NCBI GenBank assembly: GCA_903632075.3
Contig: CAHIKZ030000249.1
Location: 596,001-660,000 of the forward strand
Source: Acanthosepion pharaonis
Lineage: Eukaryota; Mollusca; Cephalopoda; Sepiida; Sepiidae
Direction: 5' to 3'
DNA: 64,000 nucleotides
The notes under the pieces: generated by a model
The model's input: only the letters and a program-made list of their open reading frames with translations
What the model was told of the DNA's origin: nothing
Databases searched by the model: none
Program-made: the position numbers and the translations under genes
In this document: one piece after another, positions 44,176-56,883 of the stretch
Position numbering within the stretch: the first letter of the stretch is position 1
Layout: each line of letters starts with the position of its first letter

Positions 44176-44609
44176 GAAGACTGAGTTTGCAATCAACAGA
44201 GTATCACCTGCATATTAACCCATTGTTGTTAAAATTATGGCTGCCAATAATAAATCCTCACATGTCTTCTGTACTACTGTACTGATGCGGCATTCACCCT
44301 GGACGGATTGAGTCGGCTTCTTCCTGTTATGAGAAGAAGATTCTTGGGATAAATTACAGAAGTAGGGTACCCAGGCCTACTCGGATAACGTTCTTGCTTG
44401 CCGCGGGGTTCCCACAGACGCAGAGACAGGAACGACCAGAAGCCGCCGGTTACCGATACAGACGCTCCTTGGATTTTCACCAGAGCCCTTGTTAGCCGGT
44501 GTGTGTGTCAGACCTGTCCGCTTTGGGTGGCCCTACCAGGAACGAAGTTCCGGGCGGCATAGCTCTGACACTACCGTTTACAACTGTGAGGTAAGGGTTG
44601 GACTTTGGG
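44176..44609 (-). repeat. Moderate-GC segment beside the 5S-like sequence
   Basis: 44280-44600 is distinctly richer in G and C than its surroundings. On the minus strand it follows the 5S-like block and reads GCCGCCCGGAACTTCGTTCC, TGGTAGGGCCACCCAAAGCG, GGACAGGTCTGACACACACA. It may be the body of a second 5S-headed retroposon, different from that at 28058 and 60430. No second copy in the window. Confidence 0.45.
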
Positions 44610-44728
44610 GGCTTACAGTAACAGGTGTTCCCAAGCGGTCCCCCATCTAAGTACTGACCTGGCTCTACGCTGCTTAACTTCGGTGATCGTACGAGAACCG
44701 GTGTTTCAGGATGATTTGACCGTAAGCT
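44610..44728 (-). pseudogene. 5S rRNA-like sequence
   Basis: The minus strand reads AACACCGGTTCTCGTACGAT, CACCGAAGTTAAGCAGCGTA, GAGCCAGGTCAGTACTTAGA, TGGGGGACCGCTTGGGAACA, CCTGTTACTGTAAGCC. That is nearly full-length 5S rRNA with clear internal control region. The 5' quarter (GGTCAAATCATCCTGAAACA) and terminal stems carry several changes from metazoan 5S. Best of the three 5S-like copies, and still most likely a pseudogene or a SINE head. Confidence 0.75.
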
Positions 44729-44888
44729 TACATGCCTTCTGGCTCGAGGATCGTCTCGTTGTATAGTTTCAATCCATCCATTGAGTCTTATTTCTTTGCT
44801 ATCTTTTGGCAGTCACAAATAAATAAACGCATATAAATTCATCTTAAAACTCGATGAAATGAAAAAACTACTTCAAAAATATATATCA
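44729..44888. other. No recognisable feature
   Basis: Short AT-rich spacer. Confidence 0.5.
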
Positions 44889-45471
<583 letters not shown>

Positions 45472-45550
45472 TAAAACTAATAAAAGGTATAATATATATT
45501 ATAAATATATATACATCCATATATTTTTCAATATATATATGTATATAATA

Positions 45551-46114
45551 GAATTATTCACACAAAACTAATGCAAAGGTTAATGATTTAAATGTCGAGA
45601 CATCCATCTCGCAAACAATTCAAATAGTACACAAAAAACCTCCAGATCCGTTATGAATGAATTGATACTTGTTTATATAAATTTCTGCCGTATTAGTTGT
45701 TATTTTTACTACAAGCTTTCGTCTGTTCCTACAGACATCTTCAGGTATATAATAGATGTTGTTCTTTTTTTTTCTCTTAGTAATAAGAGGACATCGAAAA
45801 TATATGTGTATTGTATCCGAAATGCTATTGAAAATGAGATATTGGTTTTTGAACGCGCCAAAGCAACGCTGAGTTTGAAAAAAATTTTTAAAGTGTTTGC
45901 GTTTATACCAAATATGGTAATGAACAAATTATTTTACTGGTAAATTTTACTGTCAAAGTGGCATGAACTATATTGTTCAATAATTACAGTAATGTCGCAC
46001 TTATTAACCAAAAGTCGCACATGGATCAGTTATTTAAATTACAATAAACGTGCAATCAATTTACAAATACATGAATTATTCACACAAAACTAATGCAAAG
46101 GTTAATGATTTAAA
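45551..46114. mobile_element. 480-bp insert between perfect 42-bp direct repeats
   Basis: 45551-45592 and 46073-46114 are identical over 42 bases (GAATTATTCACACAAAACTA, ATGCAAAGGTTAATGATTTA, AA). The 480 bases between include CTACAAGCTTTCGTCTGTTC, CTACAGACATCTTCAGG near 45709, similar in style to Penelope ends. It could be an insertion with an unusually long target duplication, or a pair of repeat arms. Confidence 0.6.
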
Positions 46115-46394
46115 CTCAAATTTTCAAACTCAGCCTTAATTAAATTCTCAAACCAAACCAAAACTATTAAATAAGTGATATAAACAAACTTTTACTACGT
46201 TAATAAAAACACCGATTAAAAAAATAAATAAATAAAATAAGAAACAAAAAATAAAAATAAATAAAAAACACGCAAAATAATTTAACCCAAATAAATATAT
46301 AAACGACTTCCGGTAAAATAACCGCCATAAGAGACTACTCACAATGCACCACTGATCCGTATATAAAAATAGCCGAGAAAAATAACAGCACACG
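46115..46394. other. AT-rich spacer
   Basis: No element recognised. Confidence 0.5.
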
Positions 46395-46535
46395 TGGCCT
46401 GACGATTGCATATAGCATGAAACAGACTGTCGCCTCTAAGTGTTGACTTCTATGTTCACTTTTTATATTTACACGCTCTATCTCTGATATTAAGCACTTT
46501 ATCCCATAAATATAGCACATCTTAAGACTATATTT

Positions 46536-46578
<43 letters not shown>
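46395..46578 (+). repeat. Dispersed repeat A copy
   Basis: GCCTGACGATTGCATATAGC, ATGAAACAGACTGTCGCCTC, TAAGTGTTGACTTCTATGTT, GCTCTATCTCTGATATTAAG, ATAAATATAGCACATCTTAA, then (TA)n at 46540-46577. Nearly identical to 19032-19247 over the shared block. Confidence 0.8.
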
Positions 46579-46582
<4 letters not shown>

Positions 46583-47249
46583 AACGTATAAACATAAAAA
46601 AATGTCTTATATATATGTGTGTTGTATCGATATGAATTTGTGTCCCTGTTTTTTATGCCTTTGCGTTCATCAGACAAACTGGTTTATTTTTTTAAAATTG
46701 GATCTATTTATGCTTGTTTGATTATGTTTTGTGATGAATGGGGAAATCTGCTTCTGTGGGGGTTTTTTTGGGGAGGGGGTGATACTATGATACACATAGA
46801 AACACATACATACAAGTGTGCGAATTTTAGTTCACACCAACACATCTAAAATCTAATATTTTTTCTAATCGAGCAAATTTGTTTTCTTTTAATTAAAAAA
46901 TGCTGTTATGAGAAAGGACTTAATATTTTTAAGAAATAATTTTTTTTTAAAAATCGAGGCCGTAAGTTAATATTTTGGCAAGAAAAGATCATTGCTATTT
47001 CAACAAAAAATGGCTAACTTATTATCTCTTATTACCGTAATTTTAAATCAAAATTATCTCTGTGTTTAACTAATACAATGCATAAGTTGTCACGAAAGAA
47101 ATCATAAAGTTCATAAATAGGTTTATTTAAATGCCTGTAAGTTTCAGAAGTTTTATTACGATGGACATTTTTGGTTCTAATTATATCTATAATTATAGAT
47201 GTTATTGAGTAGATAATAGTATATGTCTATTTTTGACTAATGTATCATT
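46579..47249. other. No recognisable feature
   Basis: AT-rich. Nothing recognised. Confidence 0.5.
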
Positions 47250-48564
47250 ATTATTATTATTATTGCTATTTTAATTTTCTTTGATTTCTGGCGTTTACAC
47301 ATTTCTTTCCGGGTCCCTCCCAGGGACCTAAGGTTAGAAATGGCGTCATGACACTTTCCACTGACAAAAAGAAAAAAAAAAAAGAAAAAAATAAAGAATT
47401 AAATTACATAGATAAAGCACTTCGTAAGGTGTGGGCTGTACTTGTCAGAACAATTTTTTGTATCTCCTTGAGGCATGAACTTCCATGAATCCCTTCAATT
47501 AATCTACTGCAATCTTTTCCAACCAGTCCTAGGGCTCCAACTACAACAGGGATTGTTGATGTTCCCATATGCCAGACTTTCGAGATTTCTATTTCAAGGT
47601 CCTTGTAATTTGACAACTTTTTGAATATCTTCAAAGATACATTGCAGTCAGCAGGGACTGCCATATCAATAAGGAGGCACCGTTTTTGTTTGTGGTCTTT
47701 AATAACAATATCTGGCCGGTTGGCCTTGATTGTTCTGTCAGTGTGTATTGTGTAATCCCATAGAATTGTAACAGGTCCTATCTCCGTAACCGGGTCTGGG
47801 TGGTGTTCATACCAGTTTCTTTCAGTTTTCTTCCCGTAGAAGTTGCAGATTTTGCAGTGCAGATATTGGCCCACTCTGTCATGTCGGGTTTTGTATTCAG
47901 TGGGTGCCAACACCGTGCAACCTGATACAAGATGATAAATCGTTTCTGGATATTTATCACAGAATCTGCATTTTGGGCTGACACAATATTTTAGTATATG
48001 TGCTTGATAATTCCTAGTTAGCAAGCATTGGTCCTGCGCAGCAAGGATAAAACCATCAGTTTCCGCTTTCAACTCTGCACTACGTAGCCACTGATGGGTA
48101 CGGGTTTTTTCTAGGCCAGCTTGTTTGGTACGGGCAGAGTATTGGCCATGAAGCGGTTTATCTTGCCATCGCTTCTGTAACTGGTCGGTTGCATTCGTCT
48201 TTGCTGTCTTTTTTAGGTATTTTGCAGTTTCAGCCGGTGTATTGTGCTGTAGTTGCATCTCTACGCCCATTTGAAACTCCATTTTGAATTTGTTGGCTTC
48301 TTTCATTACGGAGTAGAGACGCTTACTACTTTCATGTTCCTTGACGCATACCATCATCCAGTCTTCTGTAGTTTCCAAATATCTTTGGAGGCCAATTGTT
48401 GTAGTTGTAGGACAGTACTAGTTGAACTAATCCTCTGCCTCCTTCGGATCTGGGCACATACAGACGATCGACATGCGATAGCAAGTGAGTAGCTTTCTCG
48501 TTTTGGCATCCATTCGCTTAATTTCAGCTATGGTCCAGTTAAGGACATTAAAGCTGTATTGCAC
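47250..48564 (-). pseudogene. R4/Dong-like LINE, C-terminal half (long copy)
   Basis: The 3' end at (TAA)n (47250-47270) and UTR are followed upstream by an intact frame, 47404-48378. It contains the CCHC knuckle CRFCDKYPETIYHLVSGC (about 47935), a WYEHHPDPVTEIGPV linker and the restriction-like endonuclease RPDIVIKDHKQKRCLLID, MAVPADCNVSLKIFKKLSNY, ending ALSM. Upstream, 48427-48564 carries IAEIKRMDAKTRKLLTCYRM in another frame. Reading resumes at 49940 across LTR E. The endonuclease nicks target DNA for target-primed reverse transcription, and an R4/Dong assignment follows from its C-terminal position and TAA target. Frame breaks elsewhere make the element inactive. Confidence 0.85.
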
Positions 48565-49939
48565 TGTGACACCATTTTCCAAGGCAAAAAAAAAAAAGAA
48601 AAGAAAAGAAAGAGAAAAAGAAAAGAAAGGAAAAGCGTGGATGATAAGTAGAACACCCACGGCTAAGAGACAATGGATAAAGGATATTTTGATGAATAAC
48701 AAATGGCGAAGAGTGTCATTACAATGGCAAAAAATTCTAAGTGGATAAGGGAATCAGGTGTGTTCTGGCGACGGGCTGTGTTATCGGGGATACATAAACA
48801 AACCACTAATGCGGGAAAGCATCTGATTAAGCAAACCCCAGACCGACTGGCCAAAGAAAAGTCCAATTGAAAATGTTATTTTGATAATTGACAAAAAACA
48901 GGTGGACTACAGGGCTTTGGATAGATATGAAAAATTAATTGTGTCAAAGCCGCACACGAGGTGGCCACTGAGCGTTTTCTTTCGACAGAACATCTTTAGC
49001 CTGCGATAATAAAACTATGTTATCAGAAATGTGTAGCAAAGAATGAATGGAAACCTAGAAATGTTTCTTTTCGAGGCGACGGTCTGGCCGTGTTAAATAG
49101 ACCACCCATTCTGATAATTAGCGATAATCTGACTGACGATGTCCAGATGAGACCGGGGTAAAATAATTTCAGTTCGAGTTAAGTTCCAGTTAGTTGCAGT
49201 GAGCTGAGAGCTCTGAAGACCCGCCTCACAGATAGCTGACTTGCAAGATTCGCGCAAATTCCGGACTCCTCTTCAATCCAAGAACAATTATTTTGAAGAG
49301 CGACTTAGATCCAGACCACCAAAATAAGTTTTTTTTCGACTTTCGCCCGAAGACACACCGAAAAACCAATTTCTTAAAGAGCAAACAACTTGAAGCGTCA
49401 AAACTCGCCTAACGGAAAACAACGTGTCACAATCCATAGAACGGGTCGGGAGATAGACGCAGTCCTATGTATCTAATAACTAGACATAAAGTTTGTTATC
49501 CTTTTTTTTGATACCTTGAATTTTTGAGTCATCATTTTCTTTTCTTTTATGCATATTTGTGCGGCGTCACCCCCGTTTGAACCCGATTTGCATTACGGCC
49601 CCAACTACTGATTGATTTCGTCTGTCTAAGATCAATTCACAGTGTGGGTAGGCAGACTGGAGATCAATGCAGTTCCTTAGTAACCAGGCGTTGGAAGCGA
49701 ATTGGGAACGACGAGGCTGATATCGAATCTAACCAGATTCCCATCCGAATCACCAAAAGGTTAGAACGTCACATTTGGGTGCCGCGACCGATACCAAGCC
49801 AGTTGGTCGTCATAGGACGAGACAACACGACTGACGCGACAGGCGGACGTCACGTTTGGAGCGGCGACACCCGAACGAAGCAGCGAGCGAAGGCTGTGTT
49901 TAGGGACGTCACAGCTGGCGCCGCGACCAGGACGTCACA
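48565..49939 (+). mobile_element. Long solo-LTR-like element, internally deleted copy E
   Basis: 1,375 bases, TGTGACACCATTTTCC to AGGACGTCACA, in antisense to the LINE it splits. Flanking GCAC (48561-48564) and GAAC (49940-49943) are a 4-bp duplication with one mismatch. Compared with copy A it lacks about 460 bases between the equivalents of 8362 and 8826 (junction near 49156), including the TATA box and the start region. That is a later deletion. Confidence 0.8.
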
Positions 49940-52490
49940 GAACCACAGGGACAGCCAATGTGTTTATGGCTGATATCCTGTTTTTTGAGTTTAGCTCAGT
50001 ATTTAATACCAGACGTACACGCCTGTAGTACTCTTTTCTTATTTTTTCCTTCATTTGGAGGTGTTGTATGCCATCTCCTTCGCTAATTCCTAGGTACTTA
50101 TAAGCTTCACCATGTTCCAGTTCCCTAATCTTTGTGACAAAATCTAAATCTATTAAGGGTGTTTCTGTAATTCTACCTTTCTTGAATGTTACTTTTGCAC
50201 ATTTATCTAATCCGAAGTCCATACCTATGTCGTCACTGAAGTATTTCACAATATTGAGGAGGCCTTTCAACTCATTGTCGTCTTTGGCAAAGAGTTTGAG
50301 ATCATCCATGTAGAGTAGGTGATTGAATATTTTCTTATTTATTTTGTAACCATAGCTACTGTTGTTCAGTTCATGTGTAAGAGGGATTAAGGATAAACAA
50401 AACAGAAGGGGTGACAGAATCTCCTTGAAGGATTCCACGTCGGATATTCAGACGGTTGGATATGGCAGTTCCACCGGTGTGACTAAGGTATAGTTTGGTG
50501 TTCCACATTCCCATGCTGTGCTTAAGGAAATTTAATACCACAGGGGAGACTTTGTACATTTCCAAAGTCTTAAGGATCCAAGAATGTGGAACACTATCAA
50601 AGGGTTTACGATAATCAATCCACGCTGCACTTAGATTCCTGCGTCGTCGCCTGCAATTTTCCAGGATCATTTTATTTATCAGAAGTTGATCTTTGCAGCC
50701 ATATGAACCTCTTCTGCATCCCTTCTGTTCCAGCGGGAGAGTGCTGTTTGTTTCGAAAGTACGGTTCGTCAGTACAGACGTGATCAACTTTTACGTTGTG
50801 GAGAGACATGTTATCGGTCTATAATTTTTCGGGTCGTCTGTTTCAGTTGTTTTTGGTATGAGGTATGTCATACCTTCAGTAATCCATTCCGGGATTTTAT
50901 TGGGATTATTTACAAGCGTTGATAATGTTTTTGCAAGAATTTCATGCGTAGATGTGAGATGATACAGCCAGAAATTGGGCAACTTGTCACTTTCTGGGGA
51001 TTTCCATTTTTGGGATTTCGTTAGAGCTTGCCTAACATCATCTGTGGATATATTTTCCCATTCTTGCAGAGGTGTATCCAGCATTCGTTCTTCTTCACGC
51101 CGTATCCATTCTGCATTTGGGTTATATTCCTTTGGGCTGCTCCAAATATTTTCTAAAAATGTCTGTACATTATCAATCGATGGTGGCCTTTCGACATGTA
51201 TAGGTGTTTTTCCAATTTCCCTGTAAAATTTCTTAAGATCTGTTCGGAATATTTTATTTTGGCGATAGAACCTACAACGTTTTTTCGTATCGTCTTGTTC
51301 TCTGCGCCTTTAGCTGAAGTTTCTGCTTCAGCATTTCCTTGATTGGTGGAATATCAATTAGGGATTTAATGTTATATTTCCGCTTGATCTTTTTTTGAAT
51401 TTACGTGTGGAAATATTAGGGTTTCTGGTGAGCTCATCTAATATAGAAAGCTCACATCTGATTTGTTGTATTTTCGAATCAGTTTGGTTTTCCAAGCTGG
51501 TTCTCTGTGTCTGTTAATTTTATTTATTGTCTTGACTCCAAGCTTCCGAGTCGCTGCTAAAGATGTGGCGTATATGACGTTGTTAACTTCTGTGATGTTT
51601 CCCGGTGGTTTATCTGTTAACAGTGTTTCCAGAGCAGCATTGTATATTTTCACGATGCGCCTGTTGGAGTTCGTCATATGGATTTTCGGGAGCTGTTCTC
51701 TGTCTGAATTGTATGAATGTTACTCTGCTGAGTACTTGGATGACGTCATTTTTCGCTTCGGTGATTTCAGCTTCGTGGTTTTCAAGGAATTGTAACTTAT
51801 TGTCACTGAAGATGACTCCAGGTACAGTTTCTGGAGGACTGTAGGTTGTGTTTAAGGTAGAGTCTTGGGTTTCATTTCCTGGGAGATTATTTCGTATTTC
51901 ATTCGCTTTAGCGTCCACCTCATCCTCTGTTGCATTCCTTATTTCTACATTCATCTCAATAGAGTTTGAGTGATGGGTCATAGTATTTTGTCTTATATCT
52001 AATTTCATCTTATCTATTTCTGCCTTTGAGAGTCTGTTGTTTCGCATGATATCCCTACGGACATTGGCAAGCATGTTTGGATTGAGGTTAGGTCTTATAT
52101 CATTTCCCACCGTACTTCTCCATATTTGGTATGTTTGATTGGTGGTGTTCTTTGCTGGGTTTTCGAATGTAGTGAAGAAGGATGTCATGACATGTCGATA
52201 CTCTTCGCGACTCCATTTCGTTCGTTTACTTTTTATTAGTCGATTTGGTAGTCACTTGGTCCAAGGTTGGCAATAATCCGGTTTTGGTGACCAAGTGTCT
52301 CTTCGCGTGTGGAAGAGTTTGTTCCACTGACAGACTTTTCGTCCTCAGACTGGTTCCTCTCTGAGGGACGCGGCCCTTGTTGTCCCGGTTGACGGCCGAT
52401 CCGGTATGAAATATTATTCGTATTCATTGAAATTGGTAGAGATGCGTTTTAACCTTGACCGCCAAGGGGTAATTATGTTCAGGTTACCAG
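49940..52490 (-). pseudogene. R4/Dong-like LINE, N-terminus and RT (long copy)
   Basis: Upstream half of the element split by LTR E. From the 5' side: MNTNNISYRIG near 52427, an N-terminal region rich in N/E (52188-51610), a linker (AALETLLTDKPPGNITEVNN near 51620) and RT from 51084. RT landmarks are NYRPITCLS (about 50800), LPLEQKGCRRGSYGCKDQLL, WIDYRKPFDSVPHSW (50590-50640), RRGILQGDS, LLYMDDLKLFA (about 50300), GLDKCAKVTFKKG and KYLGISEGDGIQH, ending at INTLAVPVV next to the LTR. Frames 49935-50438, 50371-50787 and 50791-51084 are offset by small indels. With 47250-48564 it totals about 3.9 kb, close to full length. The exact 5' end is uncertain. Confidence 0.85.
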
Positions 52491-53360
52491 CTTTAGGACG
52501 AGTCTCAAAGAAGATCCAAGAGCACGCCCAAACAATGAGATTGTGGATTTATTAACATAACGAAGGTAGAATAGTTCATAAGAGCGTATGGTATTCAGTG
52601 GGGTAGACGATACTCAGTTTTAACTTAGTATAAGTCCGAGTGACCACTCCAAGGGGGATAAATAGATTTTAGTATATAGACTTAAGAAAAAAAAAGGGAT
52701 AAAAATAAATACAATATGATCCCTGTCAATGCGGATACATACACATGCAAATTATATACTTAACGTATATATATATATATATATATATACATACAATGTT
52801 TGAGAGAGAGACAGATATTAGTAGACATGTACATATACGCAGCGACAGAGATTTTGGATGCTTTAAAGTAAAGAGAAAAAAGTGAAAAAGAAAGTGAAAA
52901 ATGGACACGGATGTCCGCTTAAGGTCAGGTGGGGACAGAAAAATTGAAATATACATAAAAAAAAAAAAAAAAGAGGGATCTGAAAGGGAAATAAAAAGCT
53001 TGATCTCTAAAAGAATTTACAATTTTCCAAACTACTGAAAAGTATCATTCAAAAAATAAATAAATAAATGCTACATTTACCATTTCTTACTACTTCGGAG
53101 CATGGTAAAAGTGACCTTCCACAAATGTTCAATTTTCCGTCGTCAACGACAGATACTTATCAAATTTTATGGGGTAAGCTGGACTTATACTACAGATTGG
53201 TAGGGGGGATATCAAAGAATTCATCAAACAAAGGGGTAGAAGCAAGGGAATAAAAGTTATACATTTCCGGTCATCTCTCAGCCTACTAGACGCTAAAAGA
53301 TATATTTTTAAATTTTCACTCAAAGACATGATAGTCAAAGGGCAGAGCATTGTACGAAAA

Positions 53361-53365
<5 letters not shown>
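52491..53365. other. Unassigned stretch
   Basis: May contain the LINE 5' UTR or its target. Short (TA)n at 52770-52789 and poly-A at 52961-52974. Nothing else recognised. Confidence 0.4.
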
Positions 53366-53395
<30 letters not shown>

Positions 53396-53480
53396 TCTTT
53401 GATTTCGTAGATATTTGTTTCTTAGGTGGGTCCCGCTCAGAGACCTAAGGTTAGAAATGGCATCATGGTTTTCTGCCATG
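53366..53480 (-). mobile_element. R4/Dong-like LINE, 3'-end fragment
   Basis: (TAA)n (plus strand TTATTATT, 53364-53395), then TTTCTTTGATTTCGTAGATA, CCGCTCAGAGACCTAAGGTT, AGAAATGGCATCATGGTTTT. This is the reverse complement of the LINE 3' UTR. It ends in (TA)n. Confidence 0.85.
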
Positions 53481-53483
<3 letters not shown>

Positions 53484-53535
<52 letters not shown>

Positions 53536-53555
53536 TAGATAGATAGATAGATATT
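53484..53555. repeat. (TA)n and (GATA)n
   Basis: (TA)n at about 53485-53533 then four to five GATA units. Confidence 0.95.
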
Positions 53556-54164
53556 ATTGGTAAATATACACATACATATGCAAAATATATAAATATATAT
53601 ACATAGATACATACACATACATATATATTTTTTAATAAAAAAGTCAGAGAGGATAGAATCCAGGTAGAACTCAATGTCCAGGACAGATTAAGGATATAAT
53701 AAAAAAAGTTTTTAAAAACTAATACAGAGTGGTCATAATTTATTCCATTGGAATCGTAAATACGATCCAATTCATCAGACCTACAAATTCAAAAAAAAAA
53801 AAAAAAAAGTTTTAGTCTCTCACCTTCTCTCGTCTGTTACCCCTCTCTTTAGCTCTAACATTCGTCCCACATTCTCATACTTACAATCTCTCTAAATTCT
53901 ATTTTTATTTCCGGAGTTGTTTTTTTCTGTTTTATTGGAATTTTTTAAAACGCACCCTTGCCATGATAAAGTACCTCAAGGAAAGGAACGATTTGGCATA
54001 GAAAAAAAAGTTTTCCTTTGGGTTTTTCTTTTATTTATATTGTAGATTCAAAATATTTAGAAAGCTCAGTCTTAGAAATAAAGCAAGAAATGATTGTGAT
54101 TTATAATAGTAGGTGTTCTGGAGTTGTTATATAATATCATATATCTATTTTTTCTAATGTATTA

Positions 54165-54196
<32 letters not shown>

Positions 54197-54746
54197 GTTG
54201 TAGTTGTTGCTGGTGTTTTGTTTTTAAAGATTTTGTATCCTTTTCTTTCAGCATTGTGGATTAAAAAATAAGTAATAAGGCAAGAAATCATTGTCTGACG
54301 TCAGGCAAAGAAATAAAAGGGTGTTAGGATAAAAAATGATTTTGCAATAGTGGATTTACATGGATTTGAAATCTGATATCTAGGCTTGCATCTATCCCAC
54401 TTCTATATTGTGTACGGTATTGTTCTTTAATTCATTTATTTTCCGTTAATTTTGCTTGTTTTTAAAAAGCAAAATCTTTCTCGCTCAATTTAAACAAATT
54501 TTTTTGATTTTCTTTTTTTTTTTTTTTTTGCCTTTTTCTTCTGTAAAAGATTCTTTATTTTTAAACAAGATTCCTGACAAAATATTTATTCAGATTTCTG
54601 TTTTGTTTGATTTTACTCTTTTCTTTACTCTGATTATTTTCAGGACTTGCCCTTTTCGCGTCCTTGCTTTCTCTCTTTGTGTCTCTTTATTCTGTTTCTT
54701 CAATTGACGCAACATGTTCTTTCTCTCCTTTCTTTAAGTACATCTT
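53556..54746. other. Unassigned AT-rich stretch
   Basis: Poly-A near 53790-53808, (TTA)n near 54165-54196, poly-T near 54518-54530. No gene seen. Confidence 0.5.
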
Positions 54747-55700
54747 TTGCACATTATTTACATTATCCGGACTATTTTTCTCATCTTTGTCTCCATAGAA
54801 ATTCTTACGTAAAATTCAGGTGGTTGGAATGTCGAACTGAACCATTTATTTCGCTCACTGGGGTAGACTGTTCTAGTTCCACATGTCATGTTTTAATGGA
54901 TGTCAGTTATCAGTTATTTCCTGTTATTTTCGTCACTGCTTTAACCGTGTATTGAACTCACACTCTTTGGGTCCTCTTACTGGATCTAACCAAGGCATAT
55001 ATCCAACTACCAAAGAAGGCCGGAGCGTACAACGACCGAAACGTTGTAATAAATATGGCGACAAAGATGAGGACAATAGTCCGAATAATTTAAATAGTGT
55101 ATATAATACCTCATCTCAGAAATATAGACAGAAACTGAAAGGACGAAACTTTTGATAAAATATGGCAACAAAGATGAGGACAATAGTCCGAATAATGTAA
55201 ATAGTGTACATAATACCTCATCTCAGAAATATAGACAGATACTGAAAGGCTGAAACATTGTATTAAATATGGCAACATAGATGAGGATTCAATAAGTCCG
55301 AATAATATAAAATAATATCCGAAACGTTGTAATAAAAAATTGTCGAAAAAAATCACGAATCAAAATATAGCTGGAGATATCAGCAATAAAAATTTGAAAG
55401 AATTGTAATAAATAGCAACAAAGATGAGGACAATAGTCCGAATAATGTAAATAGTTTACATAATAACCTCATCTCAGAAATATAGACAGATATTGAAAAT
55501 GAAACGTTGTTAATAAATATGGCAACATAGATGAGGACAATAGTCCGAATAATGTAAATAGTGTACATAATACCTCATCTCAGAAATATAGACAGATATT
55601 GAAATATAGAAACATTGTAATAAATATAAAAACATAGATGAGGACAATAGTCCGAATAATGTAAATAGTGTACATAATACCTCATCTCAGAAATATAGAC
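54747..55700. mobile_element. Foldback-like element with 105-bp subrepeats
   Basis: 54747-54800 is one degenerate plus-oriented array unit (TTTACATTATCCGGACTATT, CTCATCTTTGTCTCCATA). The core shared with 13846-14010 follows at 54830-54995, then a junction CGGAGCGTACAACGACCGAA. From 55020 come about six minus-oriented units (ACAAAGATGAGGACAATAGT, CCGAATAATGTAAATAGTGT, ACATAATACCTCATCTCAGA) with starts near 55064, 55171, 55276, 55424, 55531 and 55635. Arms of tandem subrepeats in opposite orientation around a unique core match the layout of foldback transposons. No transposase is visible. Confidence 0.65.
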
Positions 55701-55709
55701 ATATACTTC

Positions 55710-56851
55710 TTTTGTAGTTTTCTTTTTTCTTTTTATTCGATCTTTCTTTTTCTTTCTTTCTTTCTTTCTTCCATCTTTTTTTTAATTTTATTCAGACATA
55801 CAATTTAGATCTTTCTTTCATTGCATGTTTATTTCTTTGCATAATTTCTTTCTTTCTATTTTTGCTTTTTTTTACTCTGTCTTTCTTTGCAAACTAGTTT
55901 CTATTTCTGTATTCCTTCTTTATTTCTCTTTCGTTCTTTTTCTTTCTTTTTATTTCGTTCTTTCTTTTGCTTTCATATTCCATATATTCTTAAATCTGCA
56001 TAAAAATATTCTCTCTTGTGATAAAAAAAAAATTATTGAGAGAGAAAGTTTGATTCAAAACTCAATTTACAAGAAAAATTGATGAAACATTTCTCTTAGA
56101 TTTTATAAGGTTTCATTATCTTCGGGGCAAAGATCTCTACAAACAGTGTTCCCCGTAGAACAAAGGAAGAGACAGAATGAGGCGAAAAATTCTTTGGATG
56201 CATAATTCAAAAGATAGACTTTGTCCTTTAATGCTTCAATTACCATTCCTGATTTTTTTTCTTCTGTTATTGTCCATTTTTAGTTTATTTATTTGTTGCT
56301 TGTTTGTAATTTGGATAAAAATTTTCTCTGCGATATTTCATTTGTTTCACTACAGTCATATTCTGTTTATTTTGTTTTATTAATAAACATATTCGCATTT
56401 ATATTAATTTATTCCTATCGATTTTTTTCCCTGAAAATTGCCCCAGGGCAAAGAAAATTTTTTTTTTATGGCTTTCTTTTCTTTTTTCTGCTTTTTGATT
56501 TTTTTTGTTAGAATTACTTTTATTTTTATTTCTTTTATTTTTCTTGTCTTCTGTCTTTTATATTTTCTTTCTATTTGTTTTATTTTTCTTTACTTTCATT
56601 TTCCCACATAGTTTTCTTTTGTTAGACACGAAGTACTTTTTTCTTTTTGTCATTCTTTCGTTCTTTTTTATATAGCTTTCTTTCTTTCTTTCTTTTTTTC
56701 TTTCTTTCTTTCTTTTTTTCTTTCTTTCTTTCTTTCTTTCTTTCTTTTTTTCTTTCTTTCTTTCTTTCTTTCTTTGTCTTTGCCTTTCACAGAGTCTGTA
56801 CCTTCTTTCTCTTTGCATTTCTGTCGGCCAATTCTTTCTTTCTTTCTCTTT

Positions 56852-56883
<32 letters not shown>

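Noticed and set aside
44610..44728. Functional 5S rRNA gene
   Set aside because: Several changes in the 5' quarter and terminal stems compared with conserved metazoan 5S, and it is single rather than in a tandem cluster.
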